Below, one piece after another: positions 43,566-50,695 of a stretch of DNA of 64,000 nt. The DNA is from Fundidesulfovibrio terrae (lineage in GTDB: Bacteria; Desulfobacterota; Desulfovibrionia; Desulfovibrionales; Desulfovibrionaceae). The stretch spans positions 1 to 64,000 of the forward strand of contig NZ_JAKZFS010000006.1 in assembly GCF_022808915.1 (NCBI RefSeq), read 5' to 3'. Both the position numbers and the translations under genes were made by a program. The notes below the pieces were generated by a model, which saw only the letters and a list, made by a program, of their open reading frames with translations, was not told where the DNA came from and made no database searches. Each line of letters starts with the position of its first letter. Position 1 is the first letter of the stretch.

Positions 43566-44143
43566 ACCCGGAGCTTGCCCAAAGAGCGGCCATGGGGGGG
43601 CAGAACACAGTCTTGCCGATGCTCGACAGCCAAACGCGGCTGCTGGTTCGCTGCGCCTCGGCGCTCCTGCGCTACCCGGACGACGACTTGCGAGGCGCTG
43701 TCCGCAATATCCGGGCGCTGCTCAGCGAGATGGCCTCCGGAATGGTTCCGGTTCTGGAACGCATCCTGGACCACATGGAGGAGACCCCGATGCACCGCCT
43801 CCAGCAGGACTACGCCCGCACCTTCGACTTGGACACACAGGCAAGCCTGCACCTATCCTGGCACCGTTACGGGGACGACCCGAAACGGGGCCGGGCCCTG
43901 GCCGGTCTCATGGAACTCTACCGGGATGCGGGGTACGAGGTTCTGCCGGGTGAATTGCCCGACTTCCTTCCCTTGGTCCTGGAGTTCCTTTCGGAGTGTC
44001 CGGACTGGGCCGCCCATTGCCTCATGGATGGTTTCGGATGCCAGATGCGCAACGTGGCCGCGCATTTGGAGAAGACGCAAAGCCCCTATGCCCCCGTGCT
44101 CGGGGCCGCTCTCGACGCCTTGAGGGTGAAGGAGGAAACATGA
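43562..44143 (+). CDS. narJ: Nitrate reductase assembly chaperone
   Basis: A 193-residue TorD/NarJ-type helical chaperone needed to insert the Mo cofactor into NarG. The signature RLQQDYARTFDLDTQASLHL and the PDFLPLVLEFLSECP segment are family-typical. It is cytoplasmic and not part of the final enzyme. It overlaps both neighbours by four bases (ATGA), which keeps the subunits in ratio. Confidence 0.93.
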   Translation: MNPELAQRAAMGGQNTVLPMLDSQTRLLVRCASALLRYPDDDLRGAVRNIRALLSEMASGMVPVLERILDHMEETPMHRLQQDYARTFDLDTQASLHLSWHRYGDDPKRGRALAGLMELYRDAGYEVLPGELPDFLPLVLEFLSECPDWAAHCLMDGFGCQMRNVAAHLEKTQSPYAPVLGAALDALRVKEET

Positions 44144-44817
44144 GCTTCCTGAGCCAGTTATTTTTCGTTCTGTTTCCGTACATCTGTCTGGCCGTAATGA
44201 TCGCGGGACATTTCTACCGCTACTTCTTCAACCCGGGCGGCTGGAACGCCCGGTCCAGCGAGATATTCGAAAACAGGAGACTGAAAATCGGTTCGCTCCT
44301 GTTCCACTATGGCATCATATTGGCTTTCTTCGGCCACTTCTTCGGCCTGCTCACGCCGGATGCACTCGTCTCGGGCCTGGGAATCCCTGACGAGGTGCAC
44401 ATGGCCTTCGCCAAGCACACGGGCAGGGCGTTCCTGATCCTGGTCCTGGCCGGACTGCCCATCCTCATCCACAGAAGGCTCAAGGACCCCCGGGTGGCCG
44501 CCACCTCCCGGCCCGCAGACATACTGGTCCTGTTGCTCATCCTGGCTTCCGCGTTGCTGGCAGCCATCCAGCTTTTCATCCTTCAGCACAACGTGCTCGA
44601 AACCGTCGCTCCCTGGATACGCAGCATCGTGATCTTCAATCCGCAGCCCGAACTCATGGACAAGGCTCCCTTCATTCTCAAGCTCCATGTGGTCATCGGC
44701 TTCATCATCTTCGCGCTGTACCCGTTTACGAGGTTGGTGCACATCGCCAGTGTCCCCGTGGTCTACCTGACGCGTCCATTCATCATTTTCAGGAGACGTG
44801 ATGATTGCAGCTCCTGA
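44140..44817 (+). CDS. narI: Respiratory nitrate reductase gamma subunit (cytochrome b)
   Basis: A 225-residue inner-membrane protein with five transmembrane helices that oxidises quinol. The four heme b ligands are conserved: His56 and His66 (FHYGIILAFFGHFFG), His183 and His201. His56 and His66 have the same numbers as in E. coli NarI. The start is fixed by a GGAGGA site and overlap with narJ. Its last 17 bases overlap the next gene. Confidence 0.95.
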   Translation: MSFLSQLFFVLFPYICLAVMIAGHFYRYFFNPGGWNARSSEIFENRRLKIGSLLFHYGIILAFFGHFFGLLTPDALVSGLGIPDEVHMAFAKHTGRAFLILVLAGLPILIHRRLKDPRVAATSRPADILVLLLILASALLAAIQLFILQHNVLETVAPWIRSIVIFNPQPELMDKAPFILKLHVVIGFIIFALYPFTRLVHIASVPVVYLTRPFIIFRRRDDCSS

Positions 44818-45880
44818 AGGGTTTCGGCAAAGGGGCATGGCGATGCTGGCAGGGATGTCCCCGGCCAATTTCGCCATGGTCATGTCCACGGGGATCGTGT
44901 CCGTGGCTCTGGAACTGCTCGGACACCAGACCCCGGCCCGGTTTCTCTTCCGGCTGAACATCCTCCTGTACGTCCTGCTGTGGATGCTCTATCTGCTGCG
45001 CCCGGTCTTTTCTCCGGGCACCTTCCGAGCCGACCTTTCCGACCATGCTCGGGGGCCCGGATATCTAACCGCCATCGCAGCCACCTGCATCCTGGGAACC
45101 CAGTTCGTCCTGTTCGATCAGGCTTTTGCCATCGCGCTCGGGCTTCTGGGCCTGGGGTTGCTCTTGTGGATGGTGATTCTGCCGGGACTTTTCGTGGCCC
45201 TGGCCGTCAGGTCCGAGAAACCCAAGCTGGCCCAAGGCATCAACGGAACGTGGCTGGTGGCGGTGGTGGGCACCCAGGCCGTGGCCACCCTGACCTGCAC
45301 GCTTTCCGGCCAGGCGCCATCCCCCGACGTCTTGAGTCAAGAGGTGGCCTTCCTGTTCTCGCTGTGCCTGTTTTGCGTCGGGGGGATGCTCTACATGCTG
45401 CTCATGCCCCTGATCGTTTGCCGGCTGCTCTTCTCGCCGGTTGCACCGGCCGACCTGCAGCCGTCCTACTGGATCAACGCCGGAGCGGCGGCCATCAGCA
45501 CCCTGGCCGGAGCTTTGCTGGCGACCAGGGCAGGGGAATCACACTTGCTGTCCTCGGTCCTCCCCTTCGTAAAGGGGGCAACCGTGTTCTTTTGGGCCAC
45601 GGCCTCCAGTTGGCTCCCCCTGCTCTTCATCCTGGGGTTCTGGCGACACTTCATTCGCCGCCACCCGTTCGAGTACTCGCCACACTATTGGGGACTGGTG
45701 TTCCCAATGGGAATGTACACGGCCTGCACCGTAAGGCTGTCACAAACGCTGGGCCTGGATTTCCTCATGGCCGTACCCCGCGGTTTCCTCTTCGCCGCCA
45801 TCACGGCATGGCTTCTGACGTTTGTCGGGATGATCCGACGCACCGGTTCTTTGTTGATGCGCGCCCAGAGGAAAAAGTGA
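44801..45880 (+). CDS. TDT/TehA-SLAC1 family transporter in the nar operon
   Basis: A 359-residue membrane protein with ten hydrophobic helices. It belongs to the tellurite-resistance/dicarboxylate transporter family (TehA, plant SLAC1), shown by SPANFAMVMSTGIVSVAL and later INGTWLVAVVGTQAVATL and FWRHFIRRHPFEYSPHYWG. Plant SLAC1 homologues are anion channels permeable to nitrate and chloride. No narK/nasA-type carrier is present, so this protein may move nitrate in or nitrite out (inference). The start is an ATG with an AGGAG site inside the narI end; an adjacent GTG 3 bases before is possible. Confidence 0.9.
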   Translation: MIAAPEGFRQRGMAMLAGMSPANFAMVMSTGIVSVALELLGHQTPARFLFRLNILLYVLLWMLYLLRPVFSPGTFRADLSDHARGPGYLTAIAATCILGTQFVLFDQAFAIALGLLGLGLLLWMVILPGLFVALAVRSEKPKLAQGINGTWLVAVVGTQAVATLTCTLSGQAPSPDVLSQEVAFLFSLCLFCVGGMLYMLLMPLIVCRLLFSPVAPADLQPSYWINAGAAAISTLAGALLATRAGESHLLSSVLPFVKGATVFFWATASSWLPLLFILGFWRHFIRRHPFEYSPHYWGLVFPMGMYTACTVRLSQTLGLDFLMAVPRGFLFAAITAWLLTFVGMIRRTGSLLMRAQRKK

Positions 45881-45884
45881 TACA

Positions 45885-46015
45885 ATTGGGGTGATGCTCT
45901 CAGGCGTCGAGTCTGAGGCTTTGGCCCAGCCCCCCCTGCTTCCCGAGTTGGGCGAGCGGGCAACCCGTTCATTGACGTGCAGGACAAGGTGAATGCCAAG
46001 TGGGGGAAAGGTCAC
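45885..46015 (+). pseudogene. Decayed C-terminal fragment of a second umuC
   Basis: Starting 4 bases after the transporter stop, the frame IGVMLSGVESEALAQPPLLPELGERA matches the intact UmuC segment VGVMLSGIESEASAQFSLLP at 25995-26050. After a frame change, DKVNAKWGK matches DRVNAKWGR. Only this tail remains. It shows that another umuC once lay here and that the nar operon's right edge was joined to it. Confidence 0.8.
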
Positions 46016-46145
46016 TCGGAGGGCACCCACAGGGGCGGGAAAGTCGTCAAGTCACAGCCGAGCGTTGCGGATTCAAGCTGGGGATCGGAGTGTAGCCGAG
46101 GCAGAAAGGGGAGTAATCTGCTCCAGTAAAAAAGAGGCAGCCTCG

Positions 46146-46343
46146 CATTTTAGGGGCATTTTTAGGGGCATTGAAGAAAATAGGATTTATTTAATTCAAC
46201 TAATACACATATTTATTTGCTTAATAATAGGCCCCCCTCTGCACCAAATCACGATCCAGGGTGGTCCAAGGAAGTCCACAAGCCCTGATAAATACTGGGA
46301 AGCCGGGCTCGAGAGAGTCCGGCTTCGTCTATTTTGATCCATT
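46146..46343 (+). repeat. att-like repeat C with two arm-type sites and a tRNA-Leu 3' end copy
   Basis: Two TTTTAGGGGCATT units (46146-46172) precede the AT-rich segment shared with copy B. Then comes C6-TCT-GCACCAAATCACG (46232-46253), a copy of the tRNA-Leu 3' end and its flank with one base missing. The hairpin AAGCCGG...CCGGCTT and TTTTGATCC-ATTGACATCC follow, as in copy A. This is the best right-end attachment junction for the island that starts at A. Confidence 0.85.
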
Positions 46344-46373
46344 GACATCCAGCATTTCGGGGGAGCAGGGAAT

Positions 46374-46538
46374 ATGGGGGCGGAGCTCTTGGGAGCCTTG
46401 AAGTCCGGCGCGAAGACCATCCCGATTCACCGGGAGGGGCGCGGAGTGGCAAAAGCGAAGGGTAACTTCGCCGTGAGGCGCGCCGTCCTGTTTAACGAGG
46501 TAAAGAAGTCAAAGGCCACTCGAAGCAATTCAATATGA
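46374..46538 (+). pseudogene. Remnant of an integrase C-terminus
   Basis: A 54-residue frame begins GAELLGALKSGAKTIPIHRE, which matches the last residues of the intact integrase (YLHTLKAGGKVVPIHRE, 15200-15245). It continues through a basic tail to a stop. The catalytic domain is gone. It lies 30 bases right of att copy C, as expected for the leftover of another int gene next to its att site. Confidence 0.75.
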
Positions 46539-46560
46539 ATACCTACCCAGGAGATAATCC

Positions 46561-46830
46561 ATGTCCATGAGTCTTACCATGCGGAAGCTTGTTCTGGCCC
46601 TGGTCATTCTGACCCTGAGCGGCACGCTGCTCTATGCTCAGACTGCGCCGCCCCCTCCCAATTCGGGAGGCTCCCAGCCCGCTGGCGCAGACGTCAGTGC
46701 GCCAGATCCCGACAAAAAGCTCGTGCAGGATCGGTGGGGAGCGTCAACGGGTGCCACTTCAAAAAAACTCACGAAAAAGGACAAGTCCCCAAAAACTGAA
46801 CCCGCAAGCTCTTCGGGGAGTCCTCAATAG
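46561..46830 (+). CDS. Small exported Pro/Ser/Lys-rich protein
   Basis: An 89-residue protein with a clear signal peptide (KLVLALVILTLSGTLLYAQ). The mature 60 residues are low-complexity (Pro, Ser, Gly, then Lys) and probably disordered. The ribosome site is AGGAGA. No family was recognised. Confidence 0.65.
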   Translation: MSMSLTMRKLVLALVILTLSGTLLYAQTAPPPPNSGGSQPAGADVSAPDPDKKLVQDRWGASTGATSKKLTKKDKSPKTEPASSSGSPQ

Positions 46831-47181
46831 GCGCGTGAACCCGTCCTGCTGACGGCGTGTCCACAACTCGGCCCGGCTGGGGCGGGAGCAGCACCCCGGC
46901 CAGGGCCTCCGCAACCGCTTGGAGAGCACGTATCCGACAGGCCATGCCGTATTCTCGGCGGTTCGACGGCTGAGCCTGCAGACACCGGTTCCCTTTCAAA
47001 CCGAACCGTGGTGGCGTTATTTCTAGACACGATCCGCATGTTGGGTGAAATAACCTGCAGGATCATAGAGCGAACTGCCCAGGCGGAGTGGTTAGTCAGC
47101 GCTCAACCTTTGAGGAAATGGCCTGGGCTAAGCCCGTCCCTTGGGTCTCACCAGGGGCGCAAACTCAACACAGGAGTCGTC
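46831..47181. other. Stretch without a supported gene
   Basis: On the minus strand an open frame from 46999 contains a coherent piece, PSNRREYGMACRIRALQAVAEALAGV in part, and then runs into the preceding gene's 3' end. It may be a gene fragment. Nothing else is seen. Confidence 0.3.
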
Positions 47182-47427
47182 ATGGCTGACTATAAATGTG
47201 GGGAGTGCAAGTATTGGCTGCTGATCGAGGGCAATGACAACCTTGGGTACTGCCGGTTCAATCCGCCCTGTATTCTTGACGAATCCTCTGGCCGTGCGCT
47301 TCCTGATGGCAGTGGAAGAATCGTCAAGCGTTGCAACTGGCCTGTGACAAAGCAGACTCAATATTGCGCGCAGTTCAAACAGGCCAAAGGACCTTCTACC
47401 AATGTCGGCTCAGAGCTCTGGGATTAG
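47182..47427 (+). CDS. Small cysteine-rich protein
   Basis: An 81-residue cytoplasmic protein with six cysteines: CGECKYW near the N-terminus, then GYCRFNPPC, KRCNWP and YCAQFK. The spacing suggests binding of a metal ion or small Fe-S cluster. The start has an AGGAG site. The function is unknown; it is the only intact gene besides the small exported protein between att copies C and D. Confidence 0.7.
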   Translation: MADYKCGECKYWLLIEGNDNLGYCRFNPPCILDESSGRALPDGSGRIVKRCNWPVTKQTQYCAQFKQAKGPSTNVGSELWD

Positions 47428-47466
47428 AGTGCAAGGCCGTCCCTGCGCTGGATTATAATGCGTATC

Positions 47467-47555
47467 GGCCCCAAGAAGTCCACAAACCCTGATAAATACT
47501 CTGAAACCGGGCTCGAGAGAGTCCGGCTTCGTTTTTATTATCCGTGGACACCCAG
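47467..47555 (+). repeat. att-like repeat D (partial)
   Basis: It contains AAGAAGTCCACAAACCCTGA, TAAATACT, CGGGCTCGAGAGAGTCCGGC, CGTTTTTATTATCC and GTGGACACCCAG, each matching copies A-C with few changes. The tRNA 3' end itself is absent. It is probably the outermost scar of integration at this locus. Confidence 0.75.
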
Positions 47556-47594
47556 TATGGAGTACCTTTTGGGGGGAAGGTCAAGTGAGGGAAA

Positions 47595-47849
47595 TCAGGC
47601 GAGCACCGAACTAGTCAGTTGCTCCACCTTGATGCCCAACGCCGTCGCGACCTTGGCCAGGGTAGCCCGGCGGGGTCTGGCTGATTTTGCCTCAATCTGC
47701 TCCAGTGCCGCAGGCGATATGCCCATCCGTGTGGCCACCTGCTCCTTGGTTAAACCCAGGTGTTCGCGCCAAGCGCGAGCGAGGCTTTTCCGCCCCTTGT
47801 TGGCGATCGCTGAAACTTCCAGGGGGATGGTCACTTCTTCGTTGCTCAT
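47595..47849 (-). CDS. XRE-family helix-turn-helix regulator (antitoxin-like)
   Basis: An 84-residue protein with a Cro/C1-type HTH: WREHLGLTKEQVATRMGIS, PAALEQIEAKSARPRRATLAKVATALG. The short length and C-terminal position of the HTH resemble HigA/HicB-type antitoxins or phage repressors. No toxin gene is recognised next to it. No ribosome site precedes the ATG; a promoter placed so that transcription would begin at the ATG suggests a leaderless mRNA. Confidence 0.8.
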   Translation of the reverse strand: MSNEEVTIPLEVSAIANKGRKSLARAWREHLGLTKEQVATRMGISPAALEQIEAKSARPRRATLAKVATALGIKVEQLTSSVLA

Positions 47850-47854
47850 GCGCG

Positions 47855-47884
47855 AATATAGAATGAAAGGTGAGCAGATGACAA
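47855..47884 (-). promoter_or_regulatory. Candidate promoter giving a leaderless XRE-regulator mRNA
   Basis: Read leftward, TTGTCA and TATATT are 18 bases apart, and the -10 ends 5 bases before the ATG. The transcript would start at or within a base of the start codon. Small peptide frame 47878-48051 (+, GAAAGG site) overlaps the -35 but is too weak to call. Confidence 0.4.
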
Positions 47885-48166
47885 CCCAACCCGAGCTTGT
47901 CGAATTTGCCTCAAATCAAGGAGGCTTGACCAACGTTCCCCCGGCCCGGGGGCGGCCTGCTTCCCCGTCTCCAGGCTCCGATCTGTCTTCAGCAGGGGCT
48001 GGCGGTTATCGTTTCAGTACAGCAACAGACGTTAATGGCAATGATGGATGACGGGGAAGCGGTTGCAGCGTTCACCCGTGGACATCCTGCTTGTTTGGGG
48101 CGCTTGTTGGGGAATCTGGTGTCGCGAAATATTGTTATGAATTCTGACGTGAATTATTCTTTCATA

Positions 48167-48538
48167 TCAGTCTATAGCAATGTTTTGTGCCAGGTATCTG
48201 ATGACATCGGACACGCTGCGAAATAAGAATTCATGTTTAAAAAGTTTGACGGAGTTTATTTCTTGGCGTTCATGTTCAAGCCGGATCTGACTTCGAGTGA
48301 ACAAGATGAATATTAGATCAGTAAGAGAACTTGATTTAACCTTGATCATGATTCCGTCATCGTCACGATCGAGCGTGAAGTTACACCCCGAGACAGTCAA
48401 TAATTCCTTCACTTCCGAGGTGATTTCTTTCTCGGCCTCGATGCATCCAGGGGCGCATGATTCGTCGCAGAATCCTCTCTGAATCCGTTTGAGCATGGAT
48501 ATTACCAGGGAAATACGGGGGGAATTTTCTACGCCCAC
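48167..48538 (-). CDS. Hypothetical protein
   Basis: A 123-residue frame with a GTG start; an ATG 14 codons in (MLKRIQRGF) is an alternative. The text reads like a real protein: EKEITSEVKELLTVSGCNFT, DDDGIMIKVKSSSLTDLIF, FKHEFLFRSVSDVIRYL. It has four cysteines near the N-terminus (GFCDESCAPGC). It is AT-rich compared with the core. No family was recognised. Confidence 0.5.
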   Translation of the reverse strand: MGVENSPRISLVISMLKRIQRGFCDESCAPGCIEAEKEITSEVKELLTVSGCNFTLDRDDDGIMIKVKSSSLTDLIFILFTRSQIRLEHERQEINSVKLFKHEFLFRSVSDVIRYLAQNIAID

Positions 48539-48985
48539 AATGAATTTTCAATACTACCCAGGTAGGAATAGTTCAACTGCGGGTTGCACGAAAAGATATC
48601 GAACATAAGGATTTACCCTCAGGCCTTTGTGATTCCGTGGGTAATGCGGCCCGGATGGGGGGCTACCTCCCAGGCCCGGGCCTGTACACGACCCTGCAGG
48701 AGAGGGGAGTCATGGCCGGCGATTGGGCGAACACCTTGACAGGGCAAGCAATTCCGGCCTTAAGGACAATATGAACTCAGGGTGATCGTGTATGAGAGAC
48801 GGGGTGTTGTTCTCGGCAAGAGCAGCTGGATTCGTTGACCGTTCAATTTTGATGAGCAGTTGCACTGGGATGGGGTGTTGATGATGCATCGACCATGTTG
48901 AGCCATGCCCAAATCTGGAATATGAGTTGAGACAGCATTGGTATGAACTGAATATACATCATATAAGATTTCTTGAATTTAGGCG

Positions 48986-49014
48986 TTGCCTCATCCGCAA
49001 TGGACGCTTATAAG
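48986..49014 (+). promoter_or_regulatory. Candidate promoter of the 49107 gene
   Basis: TTGCCT and TATAAG are spaced by exactly 17 bases. Transcription would start near 49021, giving an 86-base leader that includes the palindrome at 49032-49045. Confidence 0.45.
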
Positions 49015-49031
49015 GCAGAGTGAACGTCACA

Positions 49032-49045
49032 TTTTTCCGGAAAAA
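49032..49045. promoter_or_regulatory. Palindrome TTTTTCCGGAAAAA
   Basis: A perfect 14-bp palindrome with almost symmetrical flanks (ACGTC at 49024 and GACGT at 49048). It is just downstream of the candidate transcription start. It may be an operator or, in the RNA, a hairpin in the leader. Confidence 0.45.
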
Positions 49046-49106
49046 GGGACGTGTCCTACGTACATGAGAAATCGCTGGTATAAGATGTAGGCGGATGGAG
49101 GCATAA

Positions 49107-49346
49107 ATGAAAGAATTCTTCCGACCCTGGAAGAGGGTGAACGATCAGGAAAATTGGAACAAGGACTGTCTGGCTTTTGATGCCGCGGTGGCCGACAAGG
49201 AGCTTTCACGAAAACAACGTCTCCGGGCTGAGCGGCTCGGAAGGATGATATTCCTGCGCTGGGCTGCAGAACAATCTTCGTGCCCGGAAGATATGAGCGA
49301 GGAGCACTGGGGCGACATCAAATTGTTGATGGCCCAGTTTGGATAA
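49107..49346 (+). CDS. Small hypothetical protein
   Basis: A 79-residue charged, probably helical protein (FDAAVADKELSRKQRLRAER, LGRMIFLRWAAEQSSCPEDM). It has a strong GGAGG site and its own candidate promoter with a palindrome. No family was recognised. Confidence 0.6.
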   Translation: MKEFFRPWKRVNDQENWNKDCLAFDAAVADKELSRKQRLRAERLGRMIFLRWAAEQSSCPEDMSEEHWGDIKLLMAQFG

Positions 49347-49404
49347 ATTGCGGCTTCGCCCGGGAGCGGCTGTCAGGGGGGCTGTCCGCATGCCCCCCCG
49401 CTGA

Positions 49405-50406
49405 TCAGACGTCGCCTACCTCCAGAAACACCAGCGTCTGGTTGAGAAGCTGGTAGGCGATCTCACCGAATGTGATGGGGCCGACGAACGGCTCGGTCCT
49501 TTTCCCTTCCAGCCCGGAATACAGATAGTTCAGGATGCAGTTGCAGGAGAACGCCACGCGGTCCTCCGCCACTTGCCCCTCCGCTTCCAGGCGGTTCTTG
49601 AAGGCAGTCTCGTAATCCTCCACTGGCTTGGCGTGCTTGTATTGCAGGCCCTTGAACACCGGGGCGTAGAACGTCACTTCGCCCTCGGCGTCGTCGATCC
49701 CCTGAAAGCTGGTGTTGACCATGACCCCGTAATAGTTGGCCACCAGGGGGAGCCTGGTGTCGAGTTCGTTTCTTCTGATGTAGGAAGCGAAATCCTCCTT
49801 TACGCCGTTGACCAGCACTTCCCTGGCGGAGAAGCCGTCGACAGGGAAGGTGAGGACGTCCCCGTCGCCCTGCTCGAAGAGGTTGACGATGCCCACGTTG
49901 GCCACCTTGCCGGGAGCCAGGTCGGCGTGGAGCACGAGCCCTCCCTCGCTGAACATCGCCCCTGTCTGGCCGTTGAACACCTTGGGCGTGACCTCGCCCA
50001 GGTCGTCCAGATGGACACCGGAAATCCAGCCCACCAGGGGGCGCACGCCGAAATCGTTGTAGCCGGGGGCGTTCAGGGCGAAGGCCAGGTGGGCGATGCT
50101 CCGGGCCGGCAGGACGATGAAGCTGAAGCCGTGCTCCGCGCCGTCCGTGAACACCCGCGAGAGGCTCCCATGGTCGTAGCGGATGATCTCGAAAGCTGCC
50201 ACCGCGTCCGTGACGTCCGTGACGTGGACCATGGACCTGGAGGCCAGCCCTCCCAGGGGGCGGGTGATGAAATACGGGATGGTGCCGCCTATCCAGTTGC
50301 CCTTGGGCAGTTTTCGCAGGGCGTTTTCGTCGCCGGCGAGGAGCAGTGTCCGGCCCTCGAGAATCTTGGCCTTGGTTTCCGCGATGCCCAGGATACTCTG
50401 TTCCAT
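49405..50406 (-). CDS. Conserved protein of unknown function linked to a response regulator
   Basis: A 333-residue cytoplasmic protein starting MEQSILGIAETKAKILEGRTLLLAGDE in part. It shows many beta-strand-like stretches (GFSFIVLPARSIAHLAFAL, GLVLHADLAPGKVANVGIVN, EVTFYAPVF) and FSCNCILNYLYSGLEGKRTE, which faintly recalls FIST-type sensory proteins (NCxgR-like Cys region). I do not assign it to FIST. It is 8 bases downstream of a small gene and forms a three-gene leftward operon with the response regulator. Confidence 0.75.
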   Translation of the reverse strand: MEQSILGIAETKAKILEGRTLLLAGDENALRKLPKGNWIGGTIPYFITRPLGGLASRSMVHVTDVTDAVAAFEIIRYDHGSLSRVFTDGAEHGFSFIVLPARSIAHLAFALNAPGYNDFGVRPLVGWISGVHLDDLGEVTPKVFNGQTGAMFSEGGLVLHADLAPGKVANVGIVNLFEQGDGDVLTFPVDGFSAREVLVNGVKEDFASYIRRNELDTRLPLVANYYGVMVNTSFQGIDDAEGEVTFYAPVFKGLQYKHAKPVEDYETAFKNRLEAEGQVAEDRVAFSCNCILNYLYSGLEGKRTEPFVGPITFGEIAYQLLNQTLVFLEVGDV

Positions 50407-50414
50407 GGCCCCCC

Positions 50415-50648
50415 CTATCCGGAAATGGTCTTCAGGTCTTCCTGCGCGGCCGGGTTGCCGGTGTTCTTCGCGTAGAGCCCGTGCAGTTTTTCCGTGCACG
50501 ATTTCAACATTTCGGGCGAAGAATCCTCTTCGATAAGGCGGCTGCATCTGCCGATGAAGATTTTCGCGGCCATGAATTTCAGATCGTAGTGCGCCTTGCC
50601 GGTCACGATGTCCGCCCAGACCGGGTGGGACTTGGCTGGAAGCTCCAT
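50415..50648 (-). CDS. Small protein between response regulator and conserved unknown protein
   Basis: A 77-residue protein starting MELPAKSHPVWADIVTGK with an AGGAGGA site. It appears helical (YDLKFMAAKIFIGRCSRLIE, MLKSCTEKLHGLYAKNTGN). It has two cysteines. No function is known. Tight spacing to both neighbours supports one operon. Confidence 0.7.
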   Translation of the reverse strand: MELPAKSHPVWADIVTGKAHYDLKFMAAKIFIGRCSRLIEEDSSPEMLKSCTEKLHGLYAKNTGNPAAQEDLKTISG

Positions 50649-50695
50649 GTCCTGTTCCTCCTGCGGAAAGTTGCGATGCCGAGCGCCGCCGGGAA

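Larger units (their letters stand above)
48539..49106. other. Non-coding stretch with promoter and palindrome
   Basis: No gene is supported between 48539 and 49106. The right part holds a candidate promoter (48986-49014) and a 14-bp palindrome (49032-49045), both upstream of the small gene at 49107. The left part shows no signal. Confidence 0.5.
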
